A stretch of DNA of 64,000 nt from Cryptomeria japonica (GCF_030272615.1 NC_081408.1:306058450-306122449), one strand, 5' to 3'; numbered from the stretch's first letter, positions 23,875 to 34,262 are shown. The notes: generated by a model from the sequence alone, not told the origin. Made by a program: numbers and translations.

Positions 23875-24503
23875 GAAAGTCTGAAAAAGATTTGAATTTT
23901 GAGAGGGAGAAGAACAAGGAACCTAAGAAGGATATGGCAAAGGATAGTGTGAGTGAGGAAAAGGAAAGTGCTGGAGAAGGGTTATTCTTGGATAACCTTA
24001 AAAAATTCATTGAGGCCAGATTGGGTTATGACAGATGGACTTATGAACTATTGAAGAACCTAGAGAAAAACGGGAAATAGATGGATGGCAAAAGGAAGGA
24101 AGATGACAAGGATCAGAAGCAATGGAAGAAGGAAATGGAGGAGAAAGTTAATAAAATGGTTGCTCAGATTAACTTGCTGGAAGAAGGGAAAGTGGTGATG
24201 AAAAACCTGTTGGGTATTATCCCTAATATCTTGTCTGTTCTCACAAAAAACCTTGAGGATATTTCAAAGGTCTTTGATAACTCCAACTCTCCCAAACCGG
24301 TGGTGGACCTCGACATGGATGATGATGCTATCAAGATTGGAAGTGGTGAAGCAACTCTGGGTGGAGCTGGAAAGAGAGCCAGAGCGAGTGTTAAGAAAGC
24401 TACTACTGCATCTACTAAGGAGATCCCTAATCTTAGGGAAAATATCAAAGACCTGTATGGGATTAGCAATAACTTGGCTAATGCCCTAAAAAATATTAAT
24501 TAG
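23875..24503 (+). pseudogene. LINE ORF3: charged, helical protein downstream of ORF2, unassigned
   Basis: About 200 codons ending at TAA 24501-24503, with one TAG at 24078. The sequence is rich in Lys, Glu and Asp with heptad-like stretches (EMEEKVNKMVAQINLLEEGK), an acidic block (LDMDDDAIKIG) and a basic segment (GGAGKRARASVKKATT). No Met start is certain; ATG 23935 is the first clear one and the open frame extends upstream to 23877. Plant L1 elements normally have two reading frames, so this is either a lineage-specific third frame or captured sequence. I do not recognise the family. Confidence 0.5.
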
Positions 24504-24687
24504 TTTCTTTTGTCTGGTCTGGCCGGATTTTGCTAGTTTTTTGGGGCTTTAGCTAGTTTTCTCAAGTTATTTTGTTGGCTTTTCTTGGGTTTGTTCCTCC
24601 TAGTTTCTTAATGCTTTTATCTTGTAAGGTTCTTTTGTAAAGGGTTTCGGGGTCCCTTCAAAACATATTTTTACCTTAGTAAAAAAT
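24504..24687 (+). other. LINE 3' untranslated region and A-rich tail
   Basis: T/G-rich 3' end with CTAGTTTT repeats and a GGGTTTCGGGGTCCCTTC segment, ending in TTAGTAAAAAAT directly before the target duplication. The tail is short, as is common in plant L1 copies. Confidence 0.8.
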
Positions 24688-24698
24688 AGTAGGGTCAC
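24688..24698. repeat. LINE target-site duplication, right copy
   Basis: AGTAGGGTCAC, identical to 9888-9898. Confidence 0.95.
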
Positions 24699-25025
24699 CT
24701 TCATTCAGAGCCTCCAACTTTTCCCATATAGCCTTTGCAGTTGATTTGTCAGTTAATCCCATTATTTTTTTTTATTAGAAAGTGCACTCAAGAGTGCTTC
24801 TCTTTCTCTACAATCATTTTCAATGTCCTTATCCAAGTTTGTCAGAGGAGGATTGCTAGATGTCAGATTATGAGGAGTGTAGCCTTCCACCGTGATCTCC
24901 CAAATCGCTTTTTGAATACATCGCAAATGAGTCTCCATCTGAATCTTCCATACTCTGTAATTTGTCAAATCAAGCTTAGGTATTTCTCTCTAGAAAACAA
25001 ATGTAGTTGAATTATTAGTTTCCAT
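24699..25025 (-). pseudogene. gag: Copia A Gag, N-terminal part
   Basis: ATG at 25025 (METNNS) with the usual copia Gag entry: LTNYRVWKIQMETHLRC (the DUF4219-like Y-x-W-K...M motif), then DKDIENDCREREALLSALS. A TAG follows REIPKL's upstream Phe region and others occur. The frame runs to 24699, where the LINE target duplication begins; the rest of Gag is at 9063-9887. Confidence 0.85.
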
Positions 25026-25067
25026 AGGATCTTCTTCAAGTAGTTAAGCTTTTGCAAAAAGGACCAA

Positions 25068-25081
25068 GCTCTGATACCAAT
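25068..25081 (-). promoter_or_regulatory. Copia A primer binding site
   Basis: The minus strand reads ATTGGTATCAGAGC next to the 5' LTR. Confidence 0.95.
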
Positions 25082-26287
25082 TGTTAGGATAACTGGTGGA
25101 CAACAGAGAGGAGGGTGAATTAGCTGTCAACAGATTATAAAACTTTAAGCATAAAAAACCATCTACTAGAATACATAAACCAAATATCGTAATAGCAGAT
25201 ATAATAATTAAGCACAAACATAAATCACAGAACAGTTACCAACCATCCATAACACATAACACCAAGATTTGTACATGGAAAACCTGGTAAAGGGAAAAAC
25301 CACAGTGGGAATCCTACCCACAGTCAGATAATACTTCTGCAACAAGTATGTGATTACAATAAGAGGGGCCTACATATGCAGGAAGGCACACTTCCTAGAT
25401 TGCACTGCTCATCACAAAAGAAGCCTCATTGACTACAAATAAATCCATACTACAATCCAAAAAGATGAGTGAACTGCAAGAATAACATCTCCTATGCCTG
25501 AGTATAGTTTTGGTTAAGATCAATACTGGAGGTCTTAAACGTCTTTCACAAACCTAATCCGATCACCTATGATCAACCAAAACCTTTGTATATGATGACA
25601 ACTTTATTCACACATAGATAATCCAATAACCCATGACCATACCCTTGATCTACAAAGAGATCTTACATCATATTTATACCAACTCGGGACCTAAACAATT
25701 AGGTTGGCCACCTACAAGATAGTACAATAGATCTGTTACATAATCCCACAAACAAATGATAAACCAAGTCGACCTAAGACCGAAACAACATAAACCAAAC
25801 AATAAATCCAACTGGTGACGCATCAGGAGCATCAACCAACACGTTACAAAAACCGGTCCATAACCTAGTAGAATAACACCAGAGCTAAAATAGGTCGCCA
25901 TAAGCTAAATGAAACACCACAATCAACTGGAACACAAACATGATAACCATGAACATCCTGATAACATTCTAGAAGCCACACCAACACCACTTATCAGCTT
26001 CATCAAAAGATCTTCATCAAAGCGCTGTCAGTAAAACCCTTACCGGTGACCAAAAGTCTTACTAGAATAAATGATAGCATCCGGATCATCAAATCCTGAA
26101 CCAACTAAATGTGATATGCATCAGGAACACATGAATAACCAGTCCAAGCCAATTCTACAAGTCAGACCAAACCGGAGACAAATCTCCTGATCAACATCAT
26201 AATCCAACCACTCGAAGCCGGTAGACAACAAAATAGCTAGTGATAACATCAATGCAACACATAATCAATTCCTCCAATTTGCCAACA
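25082..26287 (-). repeat. Copia A 5' LTR
   Basis: Plus-strand ends TGTTAGGATAAC and TTTGCCAACA, 1,206 bases. TATA box on minus (TATTTATA at 25671-25678). Contains the shared GTGGTTTTTCCCT/GGTTTTCCA block (about 25272-25310, minus sense). Related to the LTRs of copia C and element F. Confidence 0.9.
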
Positions 26288-26581
26288 TCCACCCCTTTGG
26301 CAGAGACTTAGAGATGCAAGGATACATCAATTCATTAAGCTTATTAGACATATTTTCTGATCCGGGTTGATGGGATGATGTTGTTGCTCAGGGGGAGTAG
26401 TCAGCTGTATGGTTTAGTACTTTGGTTTGGCATGAAACCTTTGTCATTGATGTCAAAGGGGGAGATAGTGTTCATGTGAAAAAATGATAATCTTAAGGGG
26501 AGAGATATTTTGATTGGTTCTTGATTCTTTGGGGAGATTGTTGGTATTCCTTGGCACTGGGATGTTTTTCACATTCAATGT

Positions 26582-28240
26582 TGGTGCGGGAGCACCCTGG
26601 CAAACCTACAAAACCAAGAAGACAATGAAGATACTAGGAAGGTTTTATGAGGGAAATCAAGTGAATTGGAGAGTTTTAGAGCCAATTATGGCTTTTGAAA
26701 GCAATAAATCATATGTAATGTGTAAAAGTCCTAAAGGTCCTGATAAAGGCCCAAGGACCAAAATGCAATGTAATTGGGTTAATGGTACCTAGGAGTCTAG
26801 ATAGGTTGAATAAGGGTCTAATATGCTTTAAATGATCATATCATGATTAAAACCCATTGATTTGATAGGTTTTAGTTGATTGAAGCATTAGAAATGAAGT
26901 TTAAATTCAAAAACTTGATTTCCAACGGTTAGTTCCAGTTTTGGAGGGAAAGTAGATTATGACTTGTTTAAGCACTTTAATCATTATAATTAGTTGGGGA
27001 TCAGTTGGAGTTGGTTGGGGAAGGACTTATAAAGTCTCTAAAGTCATTTTTGTGTGGTTGGATGATGCTGGTATGAATTTGTACGGACTGTTCTAGAAAA
27101 TCAATAAAAATCCCTTTATTTGCTGTCAAAACCTTGTGTTATTCATGCTTTCTTGCATTGCTAAGTAAAGGGATTGATATTACTATGTTTTAGGGACTCT
27201 ATAGACTGTTCTTTACATGACTAACACATTTTTAATATCTGAAAAGATATCATTTTTTCTTTATTGCTGACTATCCTAGGAAAACCAGTGATTTCTCACT
27301 ACTTTTGTGAGACTCCAAGCATGTGTAGATCCATCCTATGAATGTAAAGGTATGATTATCATAGGATGGATGCCTAATGACATGTACAATAGTTTAATAA
27401 CCCATGATTGATAGGAAGGAGTGAAGAGTGCAAGTGTACACCATGAAAGTTGCATGAAAGTTGAAGAAAAGTGACTGAAAATGAGTGAAAATGAAGGCTA
27501 GGGTGTAGCAGCAAAGAATCTACTTGAAAAAGGGGGGTATTTTATGCATTTAAGTGTCTAGACACACCATTATGAAGGTTTTTGAACTTTTTTTGAGCCT
27601 CAAAAGTGATTGGAGGTGGGATTTTGAGAAAGCCCTAGTTGTAAGGTTGATTTAAGGAGGGTTTTGGAGTTTGGGTATCTAGGAGTGCAACCAGAACTTA
27701 AAAATTGGAAAATATTTGGTTTTGTATCATAATTGAAGACTGTACAGAAGGGTTAGACCTGAGGATGAGTTTGGAGGGTACTTCCTTCACAAAATAGACC
27801 TAATTAGCCCTCACAATGACTAGGGACAGTAGTTTTTTGAATGATTTGTTCCAAAACAACCATAGGCAATATTTTGGGTGTTGATAGAGGTTGATATTGG
27901 GTATCTAAATCAGTCATAAAATTAGTTTATGTTTTGGGAAATGTGTGTGAAAAGAGCCAAAAATAGTCCAGCCGGCTACTAGGAGACTAGGCCTAGTGAA
28001 GGGCTAGATTTGGGTTTTTGTATCAGTTGATGAGTTGAGGGTTTGAAAACCTTAGAGACATGTTAGTTGAAGTTATTTGATGTGTATGGAGGTGGAGGAA
28101 ACACCTGATTAAGGTGAAGACAAGTTTTGAGCCTATTGAGGCACTTTGAGCATTTGAAACACCATAGGAGTGTTGGGGTTTGGGTCCATATTATACTTTA
28201 GTTTGCAAGATTGCAACCAGATCCTCCATCCTATACATCA
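26582..28240 (+). repeat. Solo LTR (1.66 kb) inside copia E
   Basis: Starts TGGTGCGGGAGCACC and ends TATACATCA (TG...CA), flanked by identical 5-bp copies AATGT at 26577-26581 and 28241-28245. Removing it restores the copia E sequence upstream of its polypurine tract. A TATA-like TATAAAG at 27028-27034 and AATAAA near 27104 suggest plus orientation. No reading frame of note; the first 16 bases form a small inverted repeat. Its family is unknown to me. Confidence 0.75.
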
Positions 28241-28258
28241 AATGTTGCCATCAATTCC

Positions 28259-28270
28259 AAAGGGGGAGAT
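28259..28270 (+). promoter_or_regulatory. Copia E polypurine tract
   Basis: AAAGGGGGAGAT directly before the LTR start TGTTGGCAAT. Confidence 0.9.
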
Positions 28271-29387
28271 TGTTGGCAATATTTATTATGTCTTTTCATT
28301 GATGTCAACACTGTGCTCCAGTTAGTTCCTAGTCCCGGTTGGACTTGGTTGGATTCGATTTTGGATGGTTACTCAGGATGGTTATATGCTTGTCATATTT
28401 AGTCGGTTCATAATTTGGTTCTCCAAAAGAAATCACTTATGTTCAATTTTACTAGTTGATATTTGTTGGTATCAATTAGCTTTACCAGTTGGTGATATTC
28501 GATGATATGGTTAAGTGATTTTGGTCCGGCTTACATTATTGGTTCCTAACATATTGAAGGTGCTTCTTGATCATATCCTAATTGTTTGGTGGCTTTGCAT
28601 TGGCTGGCGTGATGATTTGGTGGTCCTATTTGGATTTGGCTAGTGAAACGTGTGGATATTGGTCTTAGTGGGATTTCCAATAGATAAATTGATTAGAAAT
28701 TTGAATTATGTCCATGCTATGTAATGTAAATCATAATATTAGTTTGGTGGTATCGAGTGATGTAGTTTTTGTAATTATGGGTTTATGGGTTATGGGTTTA
28801 GGGTTTAGCTGACCTTGTTATCAAGGTTGATGATCTATATTTACAGTTGTCTTATTCATGTAATTTGGGTATTGATTGTTATGCTTGCATTATCAGAGAA
28901 AGGTTTATGTGCAAACAAGGTTAGATCATTCAATGAAGGTTGTGAAGAATTTGGTATTGCAGGGTAGACATTCATGCTTAACTGCAACTGTATCAAGCAT
29001 TAGGAGATGTTATCTTCAGAGTTCATTTTCTCTAGATTATAGTCTGATGTTTATGTAAGTCAGTAATACTTCTTTTTGAGATGAGTTGTGAACTCTAGGG
29101 AGTTGGCCTAATTGCAAGTGTAATCCCCATTGTAATCATTTCATATACTTCTACAAAAATATTATCTAATTATGGGTAGGGTTTCCCATCGCGGTTTTTC
29201 CCTTTACTGAGTTTTCCACGTCAAAAATATTGGTGTTGTGTGATCTGTGCTTTCATGCTTTATCTTTTACTATGATGTTTATATTGTGCTCTAGTAAATG
29301 GTTTACAATCTGCATTAACTGTTTAACTTGTGGAAAACCGATTCAACCCCCCTCTCAGTTTTCCTCTTGTATCAAAACTATCTAACA
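28271..29387 (+). repeat. Copia E LTR
   Basis: TGTTGGCAAT to TATCTAACA, 1,117 bases. Near the 3' end are GCGGTTTTTCCCT (about 29191) and GATTCAACCCCCCTCTCAG (29339-29357), shared with the other copia LTRs of this window. It is followed by primer-binding-site-like sequence, not by a target duplication. Confidence 0.85.
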
Positions 29388-29424
29388 ATTAGTATCAGAG
29401 CATCCTAACAATTGGTATTAGAGA
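29388..29424 (+). promoter_or_regulatory. Primer binding site after copia E LTR, partly repeated
   Basis: ATTAGTATCAGAGC (29388-29401) is followed at once by a second similar unit, AACAATTGGTATTAGAG. An LTR with a polypurine tract on one side and a primer site on the other is an internal LTR of a tandem arrangement, or the footprint of one. Confidence 0.7.
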
Positions 29425-29985
29425 ATCCTAATAACAAAATCTTCAAAACTCTCATCTTCTATCTATTTCATTCCAAACAATTCTTCTTTCCTATCTCTTA
29501 TTTGACAATAATCTTGGTATTTATCAAAGAATATAGTTTCTAGTTCCTGCCATGTTGAGATAGAACTATCTCTTAAACCCATAAACCATCGTAATGCTCA
29601 TTCTTTTAAGGTAGAAGGGAATAAATTCAACATCTAATTATTATAAGTATTATCACAAGTCTAGTAAAGGACTTTAAATTCAAATAGAAATTAATCGGGA
29701 TCCTCAAAAGTTTTTCCTCAAAAAGTAGGTAAAACTGAAGGTGATATATTTTTCATTAGGGGTTCATTGTCGCTCACATTTAAGTTTATAGGATATGAAA
29801 ATGTCCTATTGGGTGTGGGATCTTCTGCTACATGATCACCCATTTCTTCTTCTCATTGTTGTTCAAACTATTCATTTTGTTCTTTGAAATCATTTAGTTG
29901 ATCTTCTTTTAGTTATTCCTGTAGGCATCTAAAAATTGTCCTTTTAAATCAATCTCATTTTTTTCCATTAATCAAGTGGATCCAT
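29425..29985 (-). pseudogene. gag: Ty3/gypsy Gag fragment (retrotrans_gag)
   Basis: Minus-strand translation gives a clear Ty3/gypsy capsid pattern: LNLFPSTLKE, ALRWFMGLRDSSISTWQELE, FFDKYQDYCQIRDRKEELF (about 29610-29460), preceded by an acidic, Asn-rich stretch (GDHVAEDPTPN, about 29845) and an upstream EKNEIDLKGQ segment near 29965. It is peppered with stops and at least one frameshift. No protease or RT follows because copia E abuts it at 29424. It is not the same family as the gypsy at 1-7247. Confidence 0.75.
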
Positions 29986-31272
29986 TATTTAATAATCTTG
30001 TTTTCCATTATAGTCACCCATTATAGTATTCTATTTTCTCCATTATTCCTTACTATATCATAATATTCATATTATATCATATATTAAATAAATCCATTTA
30101 ATAATATTATTATTCATTAAATTCATTTTTCATCCATTTCAGAAATCTCTTTCATATCTATTTCATCCCCTATTTATCATTTTTCATATCCATCTATTAC
30201 ACTCACCTATGCATGTGGGACCAACATCTCCAATCTAATATTTTATCCCACATTTATCTCACAACTTGGATTCCACCCTGAGAACATCTATAAATACCTT
30301 GCTCCTCCTCATTTCTAAGCCTAGCAAGTTAATCAACATCTTGCATTTTGCATCTCTCTTTCTCTCATTCTTCCTTTTCTTAATTATTCTTGCATCTTTG
30401 CTTATCTTGCATTCATCTTTCATAGCTTCAAATCTTTCTTCAAACCTCGATTCAATCATATCTCTTTGTGCAAATGCTTTTACTGAGAGCGTCTAAAATT
30501 TGAGCATGAAGTCTTCATTGATAGGAGTGCAATAGAGTTAAAATTCTTGTGTATTTTCATGTGTTTGTTCTTGCAGGTACTCTATTGAGGATGTTGGAGT
30601 GAATCTGAATCTTAATTCAATGAGATCTTAGACATTTTTCCATCTTCAATTTCAGATTGTAGTGTCTTGGGAGGAATCTTCCAAAAGGATCTCTCGCTCT
30701 TCTCATCAACTACTTATCTCTATCCCTATCAACACTAAGGCTTCAACTTCAACTTTGGTAGACAGATTTTTTAGTTCCTTGACAATGATGGCAAAAATGG
30801 TTGGAAAGGTCATTGATGTCACTACTTGCACCATTTAATTTCTTCTCATTATCAAACTGGGTATGTCTTAAAGCTGTCTATGATAGGGATTTGATTAAAG
30901 TTGGTGGTTTTTGCATCATAAAATAGTGACTTAGGTTTTATCATGCTCCATTAAGAGCTATTAGGAGCTCTTTATCTATGCTAGAATTTTTAAGTTAAGA
31001 ATTTCCTATGAATCTGAATTAAAGAAAGTAAACTATTCTAAGAAAGATTTTGGCTCTTGAATCAAGAATCAAAACAGGACATGATCAAGACACATTCATG
31101 GAATTATCTACTTCTAAAACTAAAACAAATTTAAATTCCTATGGATTCAAATCTAAATTATGCACTAAAAACTAAATCTATTTTATGCTTGCAAGGAATG
31201 AAAACTATTCTAAGTTGCAGAAAATTCATTATATTGTACATTTGTAGAAAATAAAATCTATTCCAATGAGCG
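29986..31272. other. Unassigned AT-rich region
   Basis: No convincing gene. Short open frames on both strands at about 30260-30496 overlap each other and are compositional. A TATAAATA at 30289-30296 followed by CT-rich sequence resembles a promoter or LTR core on the plus strand; I cannot find matching LTR ends. Confidence 0.5.
30289..30296 (+). promoter_or_regulatory. Candidate TATA box
   Basis: TATAAATA followed about 30 bases on by pyrimidine-rich sequence (CTTGCTCCTCCTC, TCTCTTTCTCTC). Possibly a relic LTR promoter. Weak evidence. Confidence 0.35.
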
Positions 31273-31448
31273 CCAAAACAAAGAAAATTCCATGAGTCAA
31301 TCTGATTGAGATTCTTCTTTAAACTTGATTACAAATTCCATCATTTTTAACTACTATGAAACCAAAATCCAATATTTACTTGTGAAAATAAAATACGTTA
31401 TTGAGTAAAACTAAACAAAACTATGAAATTGAAATCTTCAACAATGCA
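31273..31448. repeat. 176-bp direct repeat, left copy
   Basis: Matches 48771-48946 in the same orientation at roughly 90 percent by eye and equal length, ending in AATGCA at both sites. It lies exactly against the copia D1 left LTR. Confidence 0.9.
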
Positions 31449-32784
31449 TGTTGGAAGAATGTTGCAAATATGTGCTTGAGAGATGCGTTGTCATTGATGT
31501 CAACATATTTCTTTATCTATGATAGTGATATAGTGAAGTTTAGTGAGTTGGTTTGTTCAAGATGATGAAGATTAGAGTTTGCAGATTAAAGGGTTTATAG
31601 AGGGTTGTCTATAGCTAATTTAGTTAAAGTTTCAAAGGTTCACATGAAGATTTGATTGAGTTATGGGTATCTGTGTTGTGGCTGGTTTTTTAGTTGTTTA
31701 GTGGTGATAGAGTGACAATATTTTGATCTACATTGCTTCGCATTGTAATATCTTGTTTTGTGGATTTGGAGGTATGTTTGGGACATTGGTGTGTATCCTC
31801 CATTCAAGTGGTTCATGGCCTGGAGGTTTGCAAGTAATTTTTCAAGGTTGACAGTCATTGCAGTTAGTGTTCCTAAGGTTTGATATGAAGATGTTGGTGA
31901 TTCTAATAATTTGTGCTGGTGTGGATGTTGCTATGGTGATTCATGAGGCTTGTGGATGTTTCTGGATCATGTTCCTTTTGTGTTGGTGGTCTGTATTGAT
32001 TGTTGAGGTTGTAACTAATGTTTTTCTCCAGTACATTAGCATTCTTCATATTCTTGGTTGATCATATGCATGTAGTGTGTTGAGGATGTTCCAGGAATAA
32101 TTATTGGAGGTGTAACATGTTAAAAGTGAAATTTTTGGGTTTGTGCTATGTCTTGATTGAAATTTCTTGGTCCACATGTGATATTGTATTGAGTGTGGTT
32201 ATATTTTTGAAATTAGGTGATGAGTGTTGAGTCGACCTTGTTGATTTCTCCAATCTCAATCTCATGTATAAATAACTGTAATATCTTTGTATTTGAGTGT
32301 AGTTGTGGGTGAGTGGATGAGTATGTATGTGCACTAAATGTATACATCTTTTGAAGGAAAAAAAGAAGTATGAAGAGGAAAGTTGTTTTATGCTTCAATG
32401 GGATTGAACTAGGAATTAAGTTTCTATTTCTCAATTAATGATTTTTGGATGTGATCCGAGATTGTTTGTATAGGCAGTGAGCCTTCCCTGGGCAGTAAGA
32501 AATTGTTTTTTGAGAGGTGAGCTCTAGCAAGTGTGCCTGAATGCATGTGAATTCCCCATTGTAATACTTCTAACAGAGTATACCTATTTTGTGGGTTCAT
32601 CCCCACCATGGTTTTTTCCCTAATAGGGTTTTCCACGTCAAAAATCTTGGTGTTATGTGTGTTCATGATGTGTTGCTAATTTATGCTTTCATGTTTAATT
32701 ATTAGATCTGAGAATAAGTTTAAGTAGTGAATTTTTGAGACAACTGATTCACCCCCCCTCTTAGTTGTCTACCCTATTTCATCA
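31449..32784 (+). repeat. Copia D1 5' LTR
   Basis: TGTTGGAAGAATG to CTATTTCATCA, 1,336 bases. TATAAATA at 32267-32274. Contains CCATGGTTTTTTCCC (about 32607) and GATTCACCCCCCCTCTTAG (32746-32764) near the 3' end. Confidence 0.92.
32267..32274 (+). promoter_or_regulatory. TATA box of copia D1 5' LTR
   Basis: TATAAATA, conserved at 46817-46824 in the 3' LTR and, inverted, at 47865-47872 in fragment D2. Confidence 0.8.
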
Positions 32785-32798
32785 ATTGGTATTAGAGC
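32785..32798 (+). promoter_or_regulatory. Copia D1 primer binding site
   Basis: ATTGGTATTAGAGC, one C-to-T change from the usual ATTGGTATCAGAGC. Confidence 0.92.
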
Positions 32799-32839
32799 AG
32801 GTTCCTTTGAATAAGCTTAACTACTTGAGGTGATCCAGG

Positions 32840-34262
32840 ATGGAAACTTACAAGAAGGACAGTTTGAGATTTGATGGTACCAACTACTCTCTTTGGAAAA
32901 ATCACATGGAGTGTCATCTGAGATGCATTGGTGAACCTTACTAGGATATTACTAAACATAAGTATACCATTCTTGCAAATGGTCCTTCAACTCCAAATGA
33001 TTTCAAAAGTGTTGAATACAATATTAGGTCTAAGGAAGCATTGTTGAGTTCTCTAACTGACTCCGAGATGACAAATATTATGGAATTGTAGATTGCTCAT
33101 GAGATCTGGAAGAAGTTGGAAATCTTGTATGAAGGCGACAATTATGTGAAGATTGCCAAGTTGTAGAGCCAAAAGGGAAAATATGAGATGTTGAGGATGG
33201 GTGAAGATGAGAACATCACGTCTTACATGTAGAAGGTGAATGAACTTGTGTGCAATCTTAGACGTCCTAGTGGAAAGTTGGAAGAATCAAAGATTGTTGC
33301 TAAAGTGCTCAAATATTTACCTGCATCCTACAAACATAAAGTTGCTACTATTGAGGAGATCAAAACTGTGACAGATGTAGTTGGGGATATGTTGATTGGT
33401 AAGATTTCAGCCTTTGTGTTGAGTGAGTTTGGTTATTCTCTTCCTAAGGTAGAATCAACATTCAAAGATGTTGTTTTCAAAAAGGATAAGCAGAGATATG
33501 ATCCGGGAGAAAGTTATTCAAGGTGAATGTATAGATATGAGAAGGAGAGGAAGGAAATTGAAGAAGAAGAGTGAGATCATGAGGAGCTTGAAGCCCTTAT
33601 TGCCAAGAAATTACACAAAGGAGTCGGTAAGTATGAAGGAAAAATGCCTCTTAAATATTTTTCATGCAATAAGATAGGTCATTTTGCCTCAAGGTGTCCA
33701 GAAAGAGTTCCTAAGAAACCTTACAAGCCTACATTTTGGAAGAGATGTTATTATACTACTGATGAATACAGTAGTTATTATAAAGTTGCTACTATTGAGG
33801 AGATCAAAACTGTGACAGATGTAGTTGGGGATATGTTGATTGGTAAGATTTCAGCCTTTGTGTTGAGTGAGTTTGGTTATTCTCTTCCTAAGGTAGAATC
33901 AACATTCAAAGATGTTGTTTTCAAAAAGGATAACCAGAGATATGATCCGAGAGAAAGTTATTCAAGGTGAATGTATAGATATGAGAAGGAGAGGAAGGAA
34001 ATTGAAGAAGAAGAGTGAGATCATGAGGAGCTTGAAGCCCTTATTGCCAAGAAATTACACAAAGGAGTCGGTAAGTATGAAGGAAAAATGCCTCTTAAAT
34101 ATTTTTCTTGCAATAAGATAGGTCATTTTGCCTCAAGGTGTCCAGAAAGAGTTCCTAAGAAACCTTACAAGCCTACATTTTGGAAGAGATGTTATTATAC
34201 TACTGATGAAGGTGTGTCAGATGATGAATCTAATAAAGGAGGTAGAAGTGATAATGAATGAG
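32840..34262 (+). pseudogene. gag: Copia D1 Gag with an internal tandem duplication
   Basis: ATG 32840 starts METYKKDSLRFDG, then TNYSLWKNHMECHLRC, the copia Gag entry motif. Four early stops (near 32941, 33088, 33163 and 33229) are all TAG and fit original CAG Gln codons. The CCHC knuckle CNKIGHFASRC lies near 33664-33696. A 430-base block (33337-33766) is repeated at 33781-34210, so the helical region and knuckle occur twice. A TGA ends the open stretch at 33526 and the same stop recurs in the second copy. Confidence 0.88.
33337..34210 (+). repeat. Tandem duplication within copia D1 gag
   Basis: Units 33337-33766 and 33781-34210 (430 bases each) differ at about three positions, separated by 14 filler bases (33767-33780). 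Offset 444 bases. Near identity, compared with the visibly diverged LTRs, implies the duplication is much younger than the insertion. It contains both a stop and a zinc knuckle. Confidence 0.95.

Larger units (their letters stand above)
9899..24687 (+). mobile_element. L1-type LINE, near full length, split by element B
   Basis: A plus-strand non-LTR retrotransposon inserted in copia A gag. Without element B it is about 6.7 kb. It has ORF1 (DUF4283-like domain and CCHC knuckle), ORF2 (endonuclease, RT, zf-RVT, RNase H), a third reading frame, a 3' untranslated end and a short A-rich tail (AAAAAAT at 24681-24687). Exact 11-bp target duplications bound it. The RNase H domain places it with plant L1 lineages that acquired one. 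Stops, a frameshift and a changed RT residue show it is inactive. Confidence 0.93.
7248..26287 (-). mobile_element. Copia A: Ty1/copia element, interrupted by LINE and element B
   Basis: A minus-strand Ty1/copia element: 5' LTR 25082-26287, primer binding site 25068-25081, gag (25025 down to 24699, resuming 9887-9063), protease, GAG-pre-integrase, integrase, and RT cut at 7248 by the gypsy insertion. Its 3' end lies beyond the gypsy, outside the window. Protein order PR-IN-RT marks Ty1/copia. At its right LTR edge the sequence passes into the internal 3' region of copia E, so A inserted into E. It is close to copia C in sequence and layout. Confidence 0.9.
26288..29387 (+). mobile_element. 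Copia E: 3' internal end and LTR of an older copia element
   Basis: Immediately right of the copia A LTR the sequence matches, in the opposite orientation, the non-coding 3' internal region of copia C (about 39757-40150): CAGGGGGAGTAGTCAG, GATGTCAAAGGGGGAGAT and CACTGGGATGTTTTTCACAT. It is interrupted by a solo LTR (26582-28240), then reaches a polypurine tract (28259-28270) and an LTR (28271-29387). The rest of E lies left of copia A, outside the window. No coding part remains here. Confidence 0.75.

Noticed and set aside
19583-24503. LINE ORF2 considered as a group II intron or telomerase-type RT
   Set aside because: APE endonuclease start, zf-RVT and C-terminal RNase H with 11-bp target copies identify a plant L1.
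28776-28810. Telomere-like TTTAGGG units
   Set aside because: Only about two true units plus degenerate GGGTTAT variants inside a copia LTR; too short for an interstitial telomere.
30259-30496. Overlapping open frames on both strands near a TATA box
   Set aside because: Low complexity, mutually overlapping and without any recognised domain; a host gene is not supported.
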